DNA of 64,000 bases from Chitinophaga varians (GCF_012641275.1 NZ_JABAIA010000002.1:248001-312000); one strand, 5' to 3'; shown: positions 38,509 through 44,390, numbered from the stretch's first letter. The notes: a model not told the origin generated them from the sequence alone. Numbers and translations are program-made.

Positions 38509-39126
38509 ATGAAAAAAATTCGTCTCCTAACCCTTGTTGCAGTGAGCGTACTGATGGGATCAACCGTAAAAGCACAGATCCAGAAAGGAAACATTATGGT
38601 GGGTGCCAATCTCACAAATATGAGCGTCACTTTTCAGAAGGAAAGCACTGCCTTCAGTTTTAATCTGTCTCCCAAAATCGGTTGGTTTATTAAAGATGGT
38701 TTGGCAATTGGCGGTTATGTTGAATTTGGCGCCAATACCACCAAGAATAAAGTTACAGATACCAGGGCTTCGAATACAAACTATGGGGTAGGAGCCTTCG
38801 CCCGTTATTTTGTAGAGGATAAAAATGTCCGGAAACTGGAGTTTTCCAAGAGAGTACGGTTCTTTGCAGAAGCCAATGCCGGTTTTGCCGGACAAAATCC
38901 GGCCAGCGGCGCTTCTACAAACGGCTTTAACGTTGGTATCGGACCTGGCATTTCCTATTTTATTACTCCCAATGTAGGGCTGGAAGGTTTGGTAAAATAT
39001 GATCTGACTGTAGGTGGCGGTAATTCCACTACGGCTAACCGTCTTAGCCTGGGCGTAGGTTTCCAGATCTACCTGCCGTCTGCTAAAGCAAAAGCTATTT
39101 ACAGAGAAGAAAGAAGCGGAAAATAA
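38509..39126 (+). CDS. Small outer-membrane beta-barrel protein
   Basis: 205 residues from ATG 38509, which gives a proper signal peptide 'MKKIRLLTLVAVSVLMGSTVKAQ'; in-frame upstream starts (TTG 38449, ATG 38479 and 38500) add unneeded sequence. The mature protein is an eight-strand-type barrel ('IMVGANLTNMSVTF', 'FSFNLSPKIGWFIKDGLAIGG', in parts, 'VGIGPGISYFITPNVGLEGLVKY', in parts), like the porin-family/OmpA-barrel domains of Bacteroidetes. No peptidoglycan-binding domain. Function unknown. It is the last full-size gene before the short-ORF array. Confidence 0.82.
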   Translation: MKKIRLLTLVAVSVLMGSTVKAQIQKGNIMVGANLTNMSVTFQKESTAFSFNLSPKIGWFIKDGLAIGGYVEFGANTTKNKVTDTRASNTNYGVGAFARYFVEDKNVRKLEFSKRVRFFAEANAGFAGQNPASGASTNGFNVGIGPGISYFITPNVGLEGLVKYDLTVGGGNSTTANRLSLGVGFQIYLPSAKAKAIYREERSGK

Positions 39127-39147
39127 TCCACTGGCAAGTGAAAAAAT

Positions 39148-39187
39148 GGTCCCGGTAGTCATGATCCATGGCGGCCGGGGCCTTTTT
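39148..39187 (+). terminator. Terminator of the barrel-protein gene
   Basis: GGTCCCGG (39148-39155) pairs with CCGGGGCC (39175-39182), one wobble, followed by TTTTTA. Confidence 0.85.
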
Positions 39188-39253
39188 ATTAGGATTCCTG
39201 CTATATTTTAATAAATGAATGTCATAGTAGCAAATGAGTGACGGGCATCATGG

Positions 39254-39281
39254 TTGGATTTAAGAGAAGCGGTTACATTTG
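39254..39281 (+). promoter_or_regulatory. Promoter of short-ORF unit 1
   Basis: GTTG, 17-nt spacer, TACATTTG (39274-39281). The spacer part AGAGAAGCGGT and the box are identical in unit 2. The transcript would start near 39288, just before the structured leader. Confidence 0.7.
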
Positions 39282-39305
39282 TATCATGACCAGTTCCCTG
39301 GTCAT

Positions 39306-39338
39306 TTGGGATTGCTGAAAACCAATAAAAGAGTAGGC
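39306..39338 (+). ncRNA. Pseudoknot leader element, copy 1
   Basis: Stem 1: TTGG (39306-39309) with CCAA (39322-39325). Stem 2: GCT (39314-39316) with GGC (39336-39338), one G-U pair. Loops: GATT, GAAAA and an A-rich segment ending in GAGTA. A further hairpin, ATGACCA/TGGTCAT, abuts it on the 5' side (39286-39305). ORF 1 starts 22 nt downstream. Confidence 0.7.
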
Positions 39339-39360
39339 TTTAACCCTAAAACCATTTGTT

Positions 39361-39486
39361 ATGTTCCTTTGTGAATTGCTTGAATGGCTCCGTCGGCTGC
39401 TTTGCGGCGACACTAGACCAGGTGGTGGTTGCCGCCGTGATGATGATGACGACGATCGTTGCCATCCTCGTCATTGCAACGGCTAA
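39361..39486 (+). CDS. Short ORF 1: 41-residue peptide with Asp/Arg/Cys-rich tail
   Basis: Starts MFLCELLEWLRRLLCG, a Leu-rich amphipathic helix, then a Gly-rich turn (GGG) and a tail with C, RR, six Asp, R and a CHPRHC group. It aligns with short ORF 2 at the helix, the GGGC turn, the DDD run and the Cys/His end. It differs by more polar residues in the helix, and by Arg where ORF 2 has His. Not recognised as any known family. The case rests on position behind the leader element and similarity to the other five. Confidence 0.65.
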   Translation: MFLCELLEWLRRLLCGDTRPGGGCRRDDDDDDRCHPRHCNG

Positions 39487-39715
39487 GCATCTGACGAAGT
39501 ACTCTTGCTCTTGAATTCCCACCGGCTTGTCTGCCCCTCCCAGACGCATGAACAATGAGAATGCCGAAAGCCATGTAAAAGCGTAGCTGAGATTAAAAAC
39601 CTTTTTCCTATGGTCATCGATGTACTCTTTCCCTGTCACCAGGTTATTTTGCGTTGCTGAAAAACCGCACTGGGCGGCATTCGGCCAGAGAGCATGCTGC
39701 GTTTGTTACCCGTAG

Positions 39716-39742
39716 AGCCATGACCGAGGTCATGGCTTTTTA
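39716..39742 (+). terminator. Terminator of short-ORF unit 1
   Basis: AGCCATGACC (39716-39725) pairs with GGTCATGGCT (39728-39737), then TTTTA; the tight centre opens to a small loop. Confidence 0.85.
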
Positions 39743-39803
39743 TTGGCAGGCAGGTAATGAATACCCAAAGCAATGAATGGATAACAGGTGACCAGGGTCA
39801 TCG

Positions 39804-39831
39804 TTGTCTTTGAGAGAAGCGGTTACATTTG
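39804..39831 (+). promoter_or_regulatory. Promoter of short-ORF unit 2
   Basis: GTTG, 17-nt spacer, TACATTTG (39824-39831), the same layout and spacer text as unit 1. Confidence 0.7.
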
Positions 39832-39858
39832 TAACCATGACCGATTACTGTAGGTCAT

Positions 39859-39891
39859 TTGGGATTGCTGAAAACCAATAAAAGAGTAAGC
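39859..39891 (+). ncRNA. Pseudoknot leader element, copy 2
   Basis: Stem 1: TTGG (39859-39862) with CCAA (39875-39878). Stem 2: GCT (39867-39869) with AGC (39889-39891), fully Watson-Crick, where copy 1 has a G-U. The 5' flanking hairpin ATGACC/GGTCAT (39837-39858) is kept with a different loop. ORF 2 starts 25 nt downstream. Confidence 0.72.
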
Positions 39892-39916
39892 ATTTAACCC
39901 CTTTAAATCAAATTTT

Positions 39917-40027
39917 ATGTTTCTCACTCAATTACTCGCATTTCTGCTCCAGCTGCTGTTTGGCGGCAACAACAACAACGGCGGTGGTTGTCACCATGAT
40001 GATGATTGCCATCATTGCCACCACTAA
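39917..40027 (+). CDS. Short ORF 2: 36-residue peptide with Cys/His/Asp metal-ligand tail
   Basis: Leu/Phe-rich helix MFLTQLLAFLLQLLFGG, an NNNNGGG linker, then CHHDDDCHHCHH. Three Cys, six His and three Asp in twelve residues would be a very dense metal-binding tail. The helix follows the xxQLLAxxxxLLxxGG pattern of ORFs 4-6. The stop TAA is followed by the conserved 3' region. Function unknown; a membrane-anchored metal-binding peptide is one possibility, a modified (RiPP-like) peptide another, though no maturation enzyme is near. Confidence 0.72.
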   Translation: MFLTQLLAFLLQLLFGGNNNNGGGCHHDDDCHHCHH

Positions 40028-40253
40028 GTGGCCCGTAAACTATTTTGCTCCTGAACCTCACCGGCTTGTTAGCCCTCTCCAGACGCATGATCAAATGAGA
40101 CTGCCGAAACCATGTAAAAGTGTAGTTGATATAAAAAACCTCTTCTGATGGTCCTCGATGTACTCTTTCCCTGTAGCCAGGTTATTTTGCGTAGCTGAAA
40201 CCCGCACTGGGCGGCACCCGGTCAGAGAGCATGCCGCGTTTGTTACCCTTAGG

Positions 40254-40280
40254 GCCATGACCAACGTCATGGCTCTTTTT
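40254..40280 (+). terminator. Terminator of short-ORF unit 2
   Basis: GCCATGAC (40254-40261) pairs with GTCATGGC (40266-40273) around CAAC, followed by TCTTTTT. Confidence 0.87.
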
Positions 40281-40295
40281 ATAGGATGGTATTGC

Positions 40296-40310
40296 AATGA
40301 ACAAAATGAA
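40296..40310 (+). repeat. Conserved AATGAACAAAATGAA motif, copy a (unit 3)
   Basis: Same text as at 40769-40783 and, for 13 bases, 41482-41494, each 60-100 nt before a leader element. Possible regulator site or the start of a tiny upstream reading frame (MNKM). Confidence 0.5.
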
Positions 40311-40394
40311 CGGCTGTGTTATCAATGGATTAACTGAACGGGAAATTATTGCAGGGAAGCACTATTTTGCAGTGTGGCCGGTTGGGTCTGGTCA

Positions 40395-40427
40395 TTGGGA
40401 TCGCTGAAAACCAAAAAAAGAGTAAGC
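40395..40427 (+). ncRNA. Pseudoknot leader element, copy 3
   Basis: Stem 1: TTGG (40395-40398) with CCAA (40411-40414). Stem 2: GCT (40403-40405) with AGC (40425-40427). The 5' neighbour TGGCC/GGTCA keeps a hairpin by changed bases. ORF 3 starts 22 nt downstream. Confidence 0.72.
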
Positions 40428-40449
40428 TCAGAATCTTAATCGTTTCCGT

Positions 40450-40512
40450 ATGTTAAACACAATTCTCAACGCTTTCCTGAAGTTTCTGCACACGGTTATC
40501 GGTGCCCTGTAA
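40450..40512 (+). CDS. Short ORF 3: 20-residue amphipathic peptide
   Basis: MLNTILNAFLKFLHTVIGAL, a 20-residue helix with polar residues on one face and no tail. It is the most diverged copy, with the GG end changed to IGAL. Supported by the leader element 22 nt upstream and the terminator at 40592. Confidence 0.62.
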   Translation: MLNTILNAFLKFLHTVIGAL

Positions 40513-40591
40513 TCCCCCACAGATACAGGACTGTTATTGCGCTTGTATCCTGTGATTATGGAAAACATTTTTTACTTGTATTTCGAAAAAG

Positions 40592-40615
40592 CCGCGATTC
40601 AGTCGCGGTTTTTTT
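40592..40615 (+). terminator. Terminator of short-ORF unit 3
   Basis: CCGCGA pairs with TCGCGG around TTCAG, A-run before and seven T after (40609-40615). Confidence 0.88.
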
Positions 40616-40768
40616 GTGCCCGGTGAGGAACTTATATCAGTAGGATTCCTGCTTTTGGTAATGATTTTTGCAGATATGATATTATTTCGGAAGATGTTTA
40701 GTGTCCCCTGAAAACCTTGTAAATAGCGTGTTCAGCGGATTGAACAACAAACATGTTTTGACTAATGG

Positions 40769-40783
40769 AATGAACAAAATGAA
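40769..40783 (+). repeat. Conserved AATGAACAAAATGAA motif, copy b (unit 4)
   Basis: Identical to copy a over 15 bases. A related GGATTGAACAACAAACATG lies about 30 bp upstream (40738-40756), as in unit 6. Confidence 0.5.
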
Positions 40784-40843
40784 TGTATGTTATTGTGCGA
40801 ATTGCCCTTATTTTTAACATGTTGGTTCTTGCTATGAAGCCAA

Positions 40844-40876
40844 TTGGGATTGCCGAAAACCAAAAAAAGAGTAGGC
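40844..40876 (+). ncRNA. Pseudoknot leader element, copy 4
   Basis: Stem 1: TTGG (40844-40847) with CCAA (40860-40863). Stem 2: GCC (40852-40854) with GGC (40874-40876): both strands changed relative to copies 2 and 3. A 5' hairpin TTGGTTC/GAA-CCAA directly precedes it. ORF 4 starts 23 nt downstream. Confidence 0.74.
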
Positions 40877-40899
40877 TAAACAGGAGTAATTCCATTCTT

Positions 40900-40968
40900 A
40901 TGAACTTACTGAGTCAATTGCTCGCTACTATCGTTGCGCTGCTGAAAAATCTGCTGGGCGGCCTGTAA
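40900..40968 (+). CDS. Short ORF 4: 22-residue Leu-rich peptide
   Basis: MNLLSQLLATIVALLK followed by NLLGGL. Differs from ORF 5 at only three positions. The frame is open upstream to 40783, but that extension runs through the leader element in a frame not shared by copy 5, so the short ATG start is preferred. A single Lys on an otherwise hydrophobic helix resembles membrane-active peptides and type I toxin peptides in size and character; this is inference. Confidence 0.75.
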   Translation: MNLLSQLLATIVALLKNLLGGL

Positions 40969-41037
40969 TCTGTGATCGTCCACGGGAAGAACTGTACTGT
41001 TTCTGGTTCTATTTCCCTTTTAAACGTATGTAACTTA

Positions 41038-41070
41038 TTGGGATCGCCGAAAACCAAAAAAAGAGTAGGC
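41038..41070 (+). ncRNA. Pseudoknot leader element, copy 5
   Basis: Stem 1: TTGG (41038-41041) with CCAA (41054-41057). Stem 2: GCC (41046-41048) with GGC (41068-41070). It lies only 69 nt after ORF 4 with no terminator between, so ORFs 4 and 5 may share a transcript. ORF 5 starts 24 nt downstream. Confidence 0.74.
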
Positions 41071-41094
41071 ATAACAGGTGAAAATCCATTTTTT

Positions 41095-41163
41095 ATGAAC
41101 ATTCTGAGTCAACTGCTCGCAACCATCGTTGCTCTGCTGCAATCTCTGCTGGGTGGCCTTTAA
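41095..41163 (+). CDS. Short ORF 5: 22-residue Leu-rich peptide
   Basis: MNILSQLLATIVALLQ followed by SLLGGL. Near twin of ORF 4 (Leu to Ile, Lys to Gln, Asn to Ser). The two coding parts are more alike than the DNA between the units, which suggests selection on the peptide. It lacks the Lys, so it is uncharged apart from its ends. Confidence 0.75.
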   Translation: MNILSQLLATIVALLQSLLGGL

Positions 41164-41225
41164 TTAACGGCCTCCGTAAGGGAACGGTCCTATCCTTAGT
41201 TCGAATTCCCTTGCAACGCATTTAG

Positions 41226-41253
41226 CTCCGGGACTTGTTCCCGGAGTTTTTTT
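41226..41253 (+). terminator. Terminator of short-ORF units 4-5
   Basis: CTCCGGGA (41226-41233) pairs with TCCCGGAG (41239-41246), then seven T. Confidence 0.92.
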
Positions 41254-41481
41254 ATTCCAGGCATCTCGTCTTTCAAATATCATAGAGGAGTTACACAATG
41301 TGACCAGTATCCGGGAACGGCTGGAGAAGCTTTTCTGCGCTCACTATAGACACTCTTTGAATAGACAATAACGTCGCTTCCGGCTTTCTCTGAGGCGCTT
41401 TCCATCTCCGGGAAAAAGAGTGGAAATAATCTGCTATGTCGCCAGCGTAAAGGATTGAACAAAATGATCGAAGGTGAAGGA

Positions 41482-41494
41482 AATGAACAAAATG
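41482..41494 (+). repeat. Conserved AATGAACAAAATG motif, copy c (unit 6)
   Basis: Matches copies a and b over 13 bases. A second related copy, ATTGAACAAAATGA, lies at 41454-41467. Confidence 0.5.
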
Positions 41495-41551
41495 GGCTCA
41501 TGCTAATTGCAGAACCTCTTTTAAATTCGGCACCGGATGTTAACATTATCA

Positions 41552-41585
41552 CTGGGATTGCCGAAAACCAGTCAATAGAGTAGGC
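41552..41585 (+). ncRNA. Pseudoknot leader element, copy 6
   Basis: Stem 1 is CTGG (41552-41555) with CCAG (41568-41571), a compensatory change from TTGG/CCAA, extended by A41551-T41572. Stem 2: GCC (41560-41562) with GGC (41583-41585). The A-rich loop is changed to TCAATAGAGTA, one base longer. ORF 6 starts 22 nt downstream. Confidence 0.76.
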
Positions 41586-41607
41586 ATAACAATGAAAACC
41601 TAAAACT

Positions 41608-41694
41608 ATGGATTTGCTGAACCAATTGCTCGCACTGATCTTAGGATTAGTAAAATCATTACTCGGCGGTATCGGTGGCGGTTTACCTCTGTAA
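41608..41694 (+). CDS. Short ORF 6: 28-residue Leu/Gly-rich peptide
   Basis: MDLLNQLLALILGLVKSLLG followed by GIGGGLPL. It has the QLLA and LLGG core of ORFs 4 and 5 with a longer Gly-rich end, as if intermediate between the plain helices and the tailed ORFs 1 and 2. A strong terminator follows 40 nt after the stop. Confidence 0.73.
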   Translation: MDLLNQLLALILGLVKSLLGGIGGGLPL

Positions 41695-41734
41695 GAGGCA
41701 CCGGATGCATCGTATCTGCTTTAACTAATTCAGG

Positions 41735-41780
41735 ACCGCTTCATTTTGATGCACATGCACAAAATGGAGCGGTTGTCTTT
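41735..41780 (+). terminator. Terminator of short-ORF unit 6
   Basis: ACCGCTTCATTTTG (41735-41748) pairs with CAAAATGGAGCGGT (41760-41773) with one wobble, followed by TGTCTTTT. Confidence 0.9.
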
Positions 41781-42540
41781 TGTGTAGTGCCCGTCTGCCG
41801 GTATTATGATCGTATAGTGCAGGTGCTTTATTAATGGTATGGTGTCCTTCCCTTATAGGGCTGTTTTGACCGGCAGTCTGTCAAGCGGCTTTTCCTGGTT
41901 ACAAATACAGTCTGAATAATCCTCTTCCAGTCATCTGTCTGACAGGCCCGGCCGAGTCAGGCAGCTTTCGCAACAGATGGCCGTATATACCCCTGCACGA
42001 TGAATTTTTACCGGATGGCTGCCTCCGCCGGCAGGCGAAGGTTTTTATTGCAACATGCTCACCAGCTGTTGTTTGTCCCGGCGTCGTTCCCTCCGATAGT
42101 TGATAACCCGCAGGCGTGTAAGTCCCCCGACGGGCTGGGTAGCGGTCGTAAGTTGACCGGATAGCCCAGGACGGACCAGAGATGTAACTGGCCCGTTTAA
42201 ACAGGCTACTCCGGCTACCGGGCCGGCTTCCAGGCAGGGAAGAAGGGGAGGGCTGCTTTTTTTAGCAGGGCCGCCGGCCGGGCATATCTGCCGTCAGAGC
42301 CCGTTTCGGCGTACAGGGAGCAGGGGAGGGGGATGAATACATTTTTCTCCTGTGGCAGCTGAAAAATTTTTTGTTTTGATTTTTGTTTTCCTATATTTGT
42401 CAAAATCAGCATGTCAACTAAGCGTAAGACTTAATACGCACAAAATGAATGTTTTCGGAGGCTTAATTGCATAAAGTCCGTACCCCATCGCCCTCTTTCC
42501 CGTGACCATGGCAAACTTCTGCCGGGTATCTTTTTATTTT
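41781..42540. other. Spacer before the rpsJ promoter
   Basis: About 760 bp without a credible long ORF. Several GC-rich inverted stretches lie between 41870 and 42350. A good promoter lies at 42370-42399 (listed separately). No further copy of the leader element is present. Confidence 0.5.
42370..42399 (+). promoter_or_regulatory. Promoter of an unidentified short transcript
   Basis: TTTG at 42370-42373, 18-nt spacer, TATATTTG at 42392-42399. The only reading frames behind it are tiny (MNVFGGLIA at 42444). A CCCG/CGGG pairing and T-rich stretch near 42502-42545 could end the RNA. It may be a small RNA or a distal rpsJ promoter. Confidence 0.45.
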
Positions 42541-42554
42541 TTTCCTGAGATTTA

Positions 42555-42599
42555 TTTGCCAATTCAAAAAAACCGGGTTACCTTTGCCCTCCCAAATTG
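42555..42599 (+). promoter_or_regulatory. rpsJ (S10 operon) promoter
   Basis: TTTG at 42555-42558, 20-nt spacer, TACCTTTG at 42579-42586, then CCCTCCCAAATTG, shared with the rpsL and fusA promoters. Transcription would start about 40 nt before the rpsJ ATG. Confidence 0.88.
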
Positions 42600-42632
42600 T
42601 AAAGGGAAAAAACACGAAGAAGTTCATTGCAT

Positions 42633-42938
42633 ATGTCTCAGAGAATAAGAATCAAGCTGAAGTCCTACGATCATAACCTGGTAGACAAGTCTGCTGAGAA
42701 GATCGTTAAAACCGTGCGTAACACGGGCGCCGTGGTAACAGGTCCAATTCCTTTACCTACAGAGAAGAAAATTTTTACGGTACTGCGTTCTCCGCACGTA
42801 AATAAGAAAGCGCGCGAGCAGTTCCAGTTGTGTACTCACAAACGTTTACTGGACATCTATACCTCCTCTTCCAGGACTGTAGATGCGCTGAGTAAGCTGG
42901 ATTTACCTTCTGGGGTAGAAGTTGAAATTAAAGCATAA
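42633..42938 (+). CDS. rpsJ: 30S ribosomal protein S10
   Basis: 101 residues from ATG 42633 ([14 protein letters not shown]), the standard N-terminus; the in-frame TTG at 42627 is not needed. '[11 protein letters not shown]' and '[12 protein letters not shown]' are conserved. First gene of the S10-spc-alpha superoperon; also a transcription antitermination factor (NusE). Confidence 0.97.
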   Translation: MSQRIRIKLKSYDHNLVDKSAEKIVKTVRNTGAVVTGPIPLPTEKKIFTVLRSPHVNKKAREQFQLCTHKRLLDIYTSSSRTVDALSKLDLPSGVEVEIKA

Positions 42939-42986
42939 GGACAACAGCAAGGCTGGGCAAAAGGCCCGCCTTTTACTGATTTTATG

Positions 42987-43013
42987 GTTATTGGTTGATT
43001 ATCAGCCAATAAC
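42987..43013 (+). promoter_or_regulatory. Hairpin in the rpsJ-rplC spacer
   Basis: GTTATTGG (42987-42994) pairs with CCAATAAC (43006-43013) with inner TGAT/ATCA. A second foldable GC-rich segment (CCTGGGG ... CCCCCAGG) lies at 43082-43110. The 194-nt gap is unusually long for this operon and could hold a translational control site. Confidence 0.5.
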
Positions 43014-43132
43014 AATTTTAACAAATAACACATAGGTCGCGCCTTCTGGGCGGCCGCCCAATAAATGTATTTAACCGCCCATCCTGGGGATAGCTGGAAA
43101 TCCCCCAGGCGCTGGGTAAAATCATATATAAA

Positions 43133-43750
43133 ATGAAAGGTATTATTGGTAAAAAGATTGGTATGACCAGTATCTTCGAGTCCAATGGTAAGCAAACTGC
43201 TTGCACCATTATCGAAGCAGGTCCCAACGTTGTAACACAGGTAAAAAGCCTGGAATCAGATGGTTACAATGCAATTCAGGTTTCTTTCGGTGAGAAGAAA
43301 GAAAAACACACTACAAAAGCTGAGCTCAATCACTTCGCGAAAGCAAGCACCTCTCCCAAACGTTTTGTTAAAGAATTCCGCAATCCGGACGTACAGAAAG
43401 CCCTTGGTGAATCTATCACCTGCGAAATCTTCGCTGAAGGTGAATCTGTTGACGTTGTAGGCACTTCCAAAGGTAAAGGCTTCCAGGGTGTTGTTAAACG
43501 CCACGGTTTTAGCGGTGTGGGTGAAGCCACCCACGGCCAGCACGACAGAAGCAGGGCTCCTGGTTCTGTAGGCGGTTCCTCCTATCCTTCCCGCGTTTTC
43601 AAGGGCATGCGTATGGCCGGCCAGACAGGTAACGAAAGAGTGAAAGTGAAAGGTCTGAAGATCCTGAAAATATTCCCTGAAAAGAATTATATCCTGGTAA
43701 GTGGTTCCGTTCCCGGCCACAATGGTTCAATCGTTTTAATCCAGAAGTAA
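43133..43750 (+). CDS. rplC: 50S ribosomal protein L3
   Basis: 205 residues. '[18 protein letters not shown]' at the start and '[28 protein letters not shown]' read in parts ('[14 protein letters not shown]', '[19 protein letters not shown]') place the long loop that reaches the peptidyl-transferase centre. One base separates it from rplD. Confidence 0.97.
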   Translation: MKGIIGKKIGMTSIFESNGKQTACTIIEAGPNVVTQVKSLESDGYNAIQVSFGEKKEKHTTKAELNHFAKASTSPKRFVKEFRNPDVQKALGESITCEIFAEGESVDVVGTSKGKGFQGVVKRHGFSGVGEATHGQHDRSRAPGSVGGSSYPSRVFKGMRMAGQTGNERVKVKGLKILKIFPEKNYILVSGSVPGHNGSIVLIQK

Positions 43751-43751
43751 C

Positions 43752-44390
43752 ATGCAACTCGATATTTTAAATATAGAAGGTAAGAAAACCGGAAGATCCA
43801 TCGAACTTCCTGAGGAGATCTTTGGTGTGGAACCTAACAACCACGTGATCTACCTGGCTGTTAAACAATACCTCGCCGCTCAGCGTCAGGGTACCCACAA
43901 GGTAAAAACCAGAGCTGAAGTAAAAGGTGCTTCCCGCAAACTGCACAAACAAAAAGGTACTGGTGGTGCCCGTAAAGGTAACATCCGTAACCCGCTGTAT
44001 AAAGGTGGTGGTACCATCTTCGGTCCCAAACCTCATGGTTGGGGCATCAAACTGAACAGAAAAGTGAAAGATCTCGCCAAGATCTCCGCCCTGTCAGTAA
44101 AAGCTAAGGAAAACAGCATCATCATCGTTGAAGATCTGGCGCTGCAGGCTCCTAAAACCAAACAATTCGTTGGTATCTTAAAGAACCTGAACATCAATGT
44201 AGACGGTAAGAAGACTATGTTCATCACTCCGGAATACAACGATAGCGTTTATCTGTCTTTAAGAAACATCCCTACTGTAGACGGAGCAATGCTGAGCGAT
44301 ATCAATACTTATGATATCATGAACAGCAACTACCTCGTGTTCACAGAAAGCGCTGCAAAAATCTTCACTGAAGAGCCTGCAGAAGCATAA
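43752..44390 (+). CDS. rplD: 50S ribosomal protein L4
   Basis: 212 residues. 'GTHKVKTRAEVKGASRKLHK' and 'KGTGGARKGNIRNPLYKGGG' form the extended exit-tunnel loop. In E. coli L4 also represses the S10 operon; whether it does so here is unknown. Confidence 0.97.
   Translation: MQLDILNIEGKKTGRSIELPEEIFGVEPNNHVIYLAVKQYLAAQRQGTHKVKTRAEVKGASRKLHKQKGTGGARKGNIRNPLYKGGGTIFGPKPHGWGIKLNRKVKDLAKISALSVKAKENSIIIVEDLALQAPKTKQFVGILKNLNINVDGKKTMFITPEYNDSVYLSLRNIPTVDGAMLSDINTYDIMNSNYLVFTESAAKIFTEEPAEA

Larger units (their letters stand above)
39263..39737 (+). repeat. Tandem unit 1 of a duplicated about 470-bp segment
   Basis: Promoter, structured leader, short ORF, about 220 bp of conserved 3' sequence and terminator reappear in the same order at 39813-40273. 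Matching landmarks include the text 'gatgtactctttccctgt', 'aggttattttgcgt', 'actgggcggca' and the final hairpin. The 3' part shows base changes and small gaps in both possible frames, so it looks like non-coding RNA or drifting DNA. Confidence 0.8.
39813..40273 (+). repeat. Tandem unit 2 of the duplicated segment
   Basis: Second copy of the unit at 39263-39737; order and landmarks are the same, with moderate divergence. The 3' region 40028-40253 holds no ORF that is conserved between the two copies beyond about 16 codons. Confidence 0.8.

Noticed and set aside
39346..39639. 97-codon minus-strand frame over short-ORF unit 1, similar to one over unit 2 (40091-40297)
   Set aside because: Similarity follows from the DNA duplication; the two frames diverge and shift after about 30 codons, and the plus-strand ORFs have leader, promoter and terminator.
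41280..41552. 90-codon minus-strand frame between short ORFs 5 and 6
   Set aside because: No promoter, no domain, and its start overlaps the conserved plus-strand leader of unit 6.
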